Part shown: positions 62,639 to 64,000 of the stretch, piece by piece
Layout: each line of letters begins with the position of its first letter
Numbering within the stretch: the stretch's first letter is position 1
NCBI RefSeq assembly: GCF_900095695.1
Contig: NZ_FMIQ01000057.1
Span: forward strand, 62,001 to 126,000
DNA: 64,000 nt
Direction of reading: 5' to 3'
From: Hafnia alvei
GTDB lineage: Bacteria > Pseudomonadota > Gammaproteobacteria > Enterobacterales > Enterobacteriaceae
The notes under the pieces: generated by a model
Told to the model about the DNA's origin: nothing
Database searches by the model: none
The model's input: only the letters and a program-made list of their open reading frames with translations
Position numbers and translations under genes: made by a program

Positions 62639-62794
62639 ACGGCTCTATGAAACCGCTGGCGTAGGCGTCCGACGAGAGGTTGCCAGCGCGCAACCTCTCG
62701 ACTCTCGCGCTTTTTACCGAGCCGTTTGTCCGACCGGTCTCGGAGCGTACATCCTGTACGCCCTCAACCTGCCACCAGCATCCCTGCTGGCGGC
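62639..62794. repeat. Nested palindromes in the bioH-feoC spacer
   Basis: An outer ACGGCTC/GAGCCGT pair (62639-62645 and 62719-62725) encloses a perfect 11-bp hairpin CGAGAGGTTGC/GCAACCTCTCG (62673-62700). Then come GCGTACA-TCC-TGTACGC (62745-62761) and GCCACCAGCA/TGCTGGCGGC with loop TCCC (62771-62794). Several loops read ATCC or, on the other strand, GGAT. No gene reading is convincing. Confidence 0.7.
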
Positions 62795-62823
62795 TCTAAA
62801 ATGCGTTCTTTCAACATGAAAAA

Positions 62824-62848
62824 GACAAAAGACAAAAGACAAAAGACA
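62824..62848. repeat. Heptamer repeat GACAAAA
   Basis: Three full and one partial GACAAAA units in a row. Such short repeats change length by slippage; no gene depends on it as far as I see. Confidence 0.75.
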
Positions 62849-62921
62849 TTTTTGCCTTCTTATCTTTTTATTTTATTTCTCTATTTTTCTTTTAATTGTT
62901 TAAGTTTTGGTAGATAGAGCA

Positions 62922-63049
62922 GTAGAAACAGGATGTTTCTACGAGGGGAGGAGGCGCCAGGGATGGCGCATGCCGACCCGGCGCGGAGATGGCGTCACGG
63001 ATAAAAAGCGCGAGGATTGAAGGGGCGCGCGCTGGCGCCCCTCATCGGA
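62922..63049. repeat. Second palindrome cluster with GGAT loops
   Basis: GTAGAAAC-AGGAT-GTTTCTAC (62922-62942) is followed by GCGCCA/TGGCGC around GGGA and by AGGGGCGC/GCGCCCCT near 63020-63040. The order hairpin, GAG, then GCGCC..GGATGG resembles the livJ-livH spacer. Confidence 0.6.
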
Positions 63050-63086
63050 CGCCTTCGACTTATTTTGTATATGAATGCCGTTGTTG

Positions 63087-63200
63087 ATAGGCGACCGAAA
63101 CCTTACATCGTGATCACATAAAGAATAGGCGACCGAAACCTTACATCGTGATCACATAAAGAATAGGCAAACGAAACCTTACACCACGAACTCATAGACA
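63087..63200. repeat. 38-bp tandem repeat, three copies
   Basis: Units begin at 63087, 63125 and 63163 with ATAGGC. The first two are identical over 38 bp (ATAGGCGACCGAAACCTTAC then ATCGTGATCACATAAAGA); the third is diverged after the CGAAACCTTACA core. It lies right after the feoC stop. There are no spacers, so it is not a CRISPR array. Confidence 0.88.
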
Positions 63201-63201
63201 T

Positions 63202-63450
63202 TCAGTGAACATTTTTCACCTTATACACCACCGTCTCACAGTTCTTACTGGTTTCAGGGCAGCCTTTGCAGCTGCCGCTGACACAGCCGTTGTCGATATC
63301 CTCGACCTTTTCCACACAGCCCATTTGCTCTAAGCGTTGTAGCATCGCCAGCACCATGGCGGGCGAACCGTTGACTTCGCGGCAGAGCTGGTTGAGTTCG
63401 ATACGGCCATGTAAGGCCACCGTATCGCGTACTTTTAACAGGCTTGCCAT
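63202..63450 (-). CDS. feoC: FeoC, ferrous iron transport accessory protein
   Basis: An 82-residue winged-helix protein, last gene of feoABC. SLLKVRDTVALHGRIELNQLCREVNGSPAMVLAMLQRLEQMG is the winged helix. The C-terminal cysteines C-x4-C-x2-C-x6-C (CVSGSCKGCPETSKNC) can hold a Fe-S cluster. In Klebsiella and Salmonella FeoC is reported to bind such a cluster and to protect FeoB. It lies 36 bases after feoB. Confidence 0.93.
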   Translation of the reverse strand: MASLLKVRDTVALHGRIELNQLCREVNGSPAMVLAMLQRLEQMGCVEKVEDIDNGCVSGSCKGCPETSKNCETVVYKVKNVH

Positions 63451-63486
63451 ATGTCGTCCTTTTCGCTCAATGATGCGTGGCTGCCA

Positions 63487-64000
63487 CTAGTGGCAGCTGC
63501 CTTTGCCGGTGTCGCAGCAGCATTTACTGGCGGGATCATTGACTAGGCGTACGGTCACACGGTCGCGTGAGCGGCGTAGTGCAACTAACACCAGCGCATT
63601 GAATATCACCACCGCAGCAATTGTGATTGAGCTGTACTGTGGATGAGAGGCGAAATTAGCCACCTGATAGAACACGGCTGCCAGCGAGTAGGCGACGTTG
63701 AGACCCCACAGAATGGAGAAGGTCATCCAGCCACGGCTGCTTTCACGCGCAATTGCACCCATTACTGATACGCAAGGCACATACAGCAACACGAAGATCA
63801 GATAAGCATAGGCGGCGCTGGCGCTGCCGAATTTGCTGCCCATCACACCCATGGAGCCAGATCCCATTTCGCCGTCGCCTTTGCTGGCTTCAATTGGGTT
63901 AGCAAACACGCTCAGGCTGAAGGTGTCTTTCAGGCTCTGCCAAGTTTCACCAACGGCACCTTCAAGCCCACCAATCAAGCTGTATGCAGCAGGGTCAAAC
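63487..64000 (-). CDS. feoB: FeoB, ferrous iron transporter (3' end only)
   Basis: The C-terminal about 170 residues of FeoB, continuing past the right edge of the window (FDPAAYSLIGGLEGAVGETWQSL is in frame to base 63999). Visible parts are the last membrane helices (AYLIFVLLYVPCVSVMGAIARE, WGLNVAYSLAAVFYQVA, AAVVIFNALVLVAL) and the cysteine-rich tail CCCDTGKGSCH. FeoB is the GTPase-coupled Fe2+ permease of the inner membrane; its G-domain lies outside this window. Confidence 0.95.
   Translation of the reverse strand, partial: FDPAAYSLIGGLEGAVGETWQSLKDTFSLSVFANPIEASKGDGEMGSGSMGVMGSKFGSASAAYAYLIFVLLYVPCVSVMGAIARESSRGWMTFSILWGLNVAYSLAAVFYQVANFASHPQYSSITIAAVVIFNALVLVALRRSRDRVTVRLVNDPASKCCCDTGKGSCH

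Noticed and set aside
62726-62917. 63-residue open frame in the bioH-feoC spacer
   Set aside because: It runs through palindromes and the heptamer repeat and ends in low-complexity sequence; no ribosome site or family likeness.
63087-63200. Possible CRISPR array
   Set aside because: Units are directly adjacent with no spacers, only three copies, and no cas genes.

Overview
The window is chromosomal DNA of a member of the order Enterobacterales. Nearly every gene has a close counterpart in the E. coli K-12 sections around fdhD-sodA and around feo-bioH-mal-glg-glp-ugp-liv-rpoH-ftsY, but the order is rearranged and several accessory blocks sit at the joints. The protein divergence, the combined glg/mal block and the ula genes beside malT suggest a genus outside Escherichia/Salmonella, such as Hafnia or a relative. 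That genus call is an inference.

Left part (1-10,060): the 3' end of fdhD; an ERIC element; a GntP-type permease, glycerate kinase and divergent cdaR, read as a D-glycerate uptake and phosphorylation unit; sodA with a Fur-like box; yiiM; and the D-serine locus dsdC-dsdXA.

Middle left (10,090-23,420): yhhN, a DUF1820 gene, yhhM, yhhL, rsmD, the ftsY-ftsE-ftsX operon (FtsY has an enlarged acidic N-domain), rpoH with a sigma-E type promoter, panM, and livJ-livHMGF for branched-chain amino acids with a likely GcvB sRNA target ahead of livJ.

Middle (23,470-34,930): a PaaA2/ParE2-like toxin-antitoxin pair whose toxin carries an in-frame stop; a second ERIC; a phased array of PhoB half-sites ahead of ugpBAECQ; yhhA; glpEGR; a complete mqsRA toxin-antitoxin operon inserted between glpR and glpD; and glpD with GlpR operators.

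Right part (34,935-64,000): glgBXCAP and malPQ lie in tandem on the minus strand, with malT divergent and two MalT boxes between malT and malP. Then come yagU, the L-ascorbate locus ulaABCDEF with divergent ulaG and ulaR (four repeated operator-like motifs between ulaA and ulaG), nfuA, gntX, bioH, a gene-free repeat-rich stretch, feoC and the 3' end of feoB.

Functionally the window is mostly carbon and nutrient acquisition (glycerate, D-serine, leucine, glycerol phosphates, glycogen/maltodextrin, ascorbate, ferrous iron) plus core genes for membrane targeting, cell division and heat shock. I found no phage, IS element, CRISPR array, tRNA or rRNA, and no clearly new multi-gene system. The least explained material is the structured DNA in spacers: paired GC-rich hairpins of one family at several operon ends, and the block between bioH and feoC with nested palindromes and a 38-bp tandem repeat.
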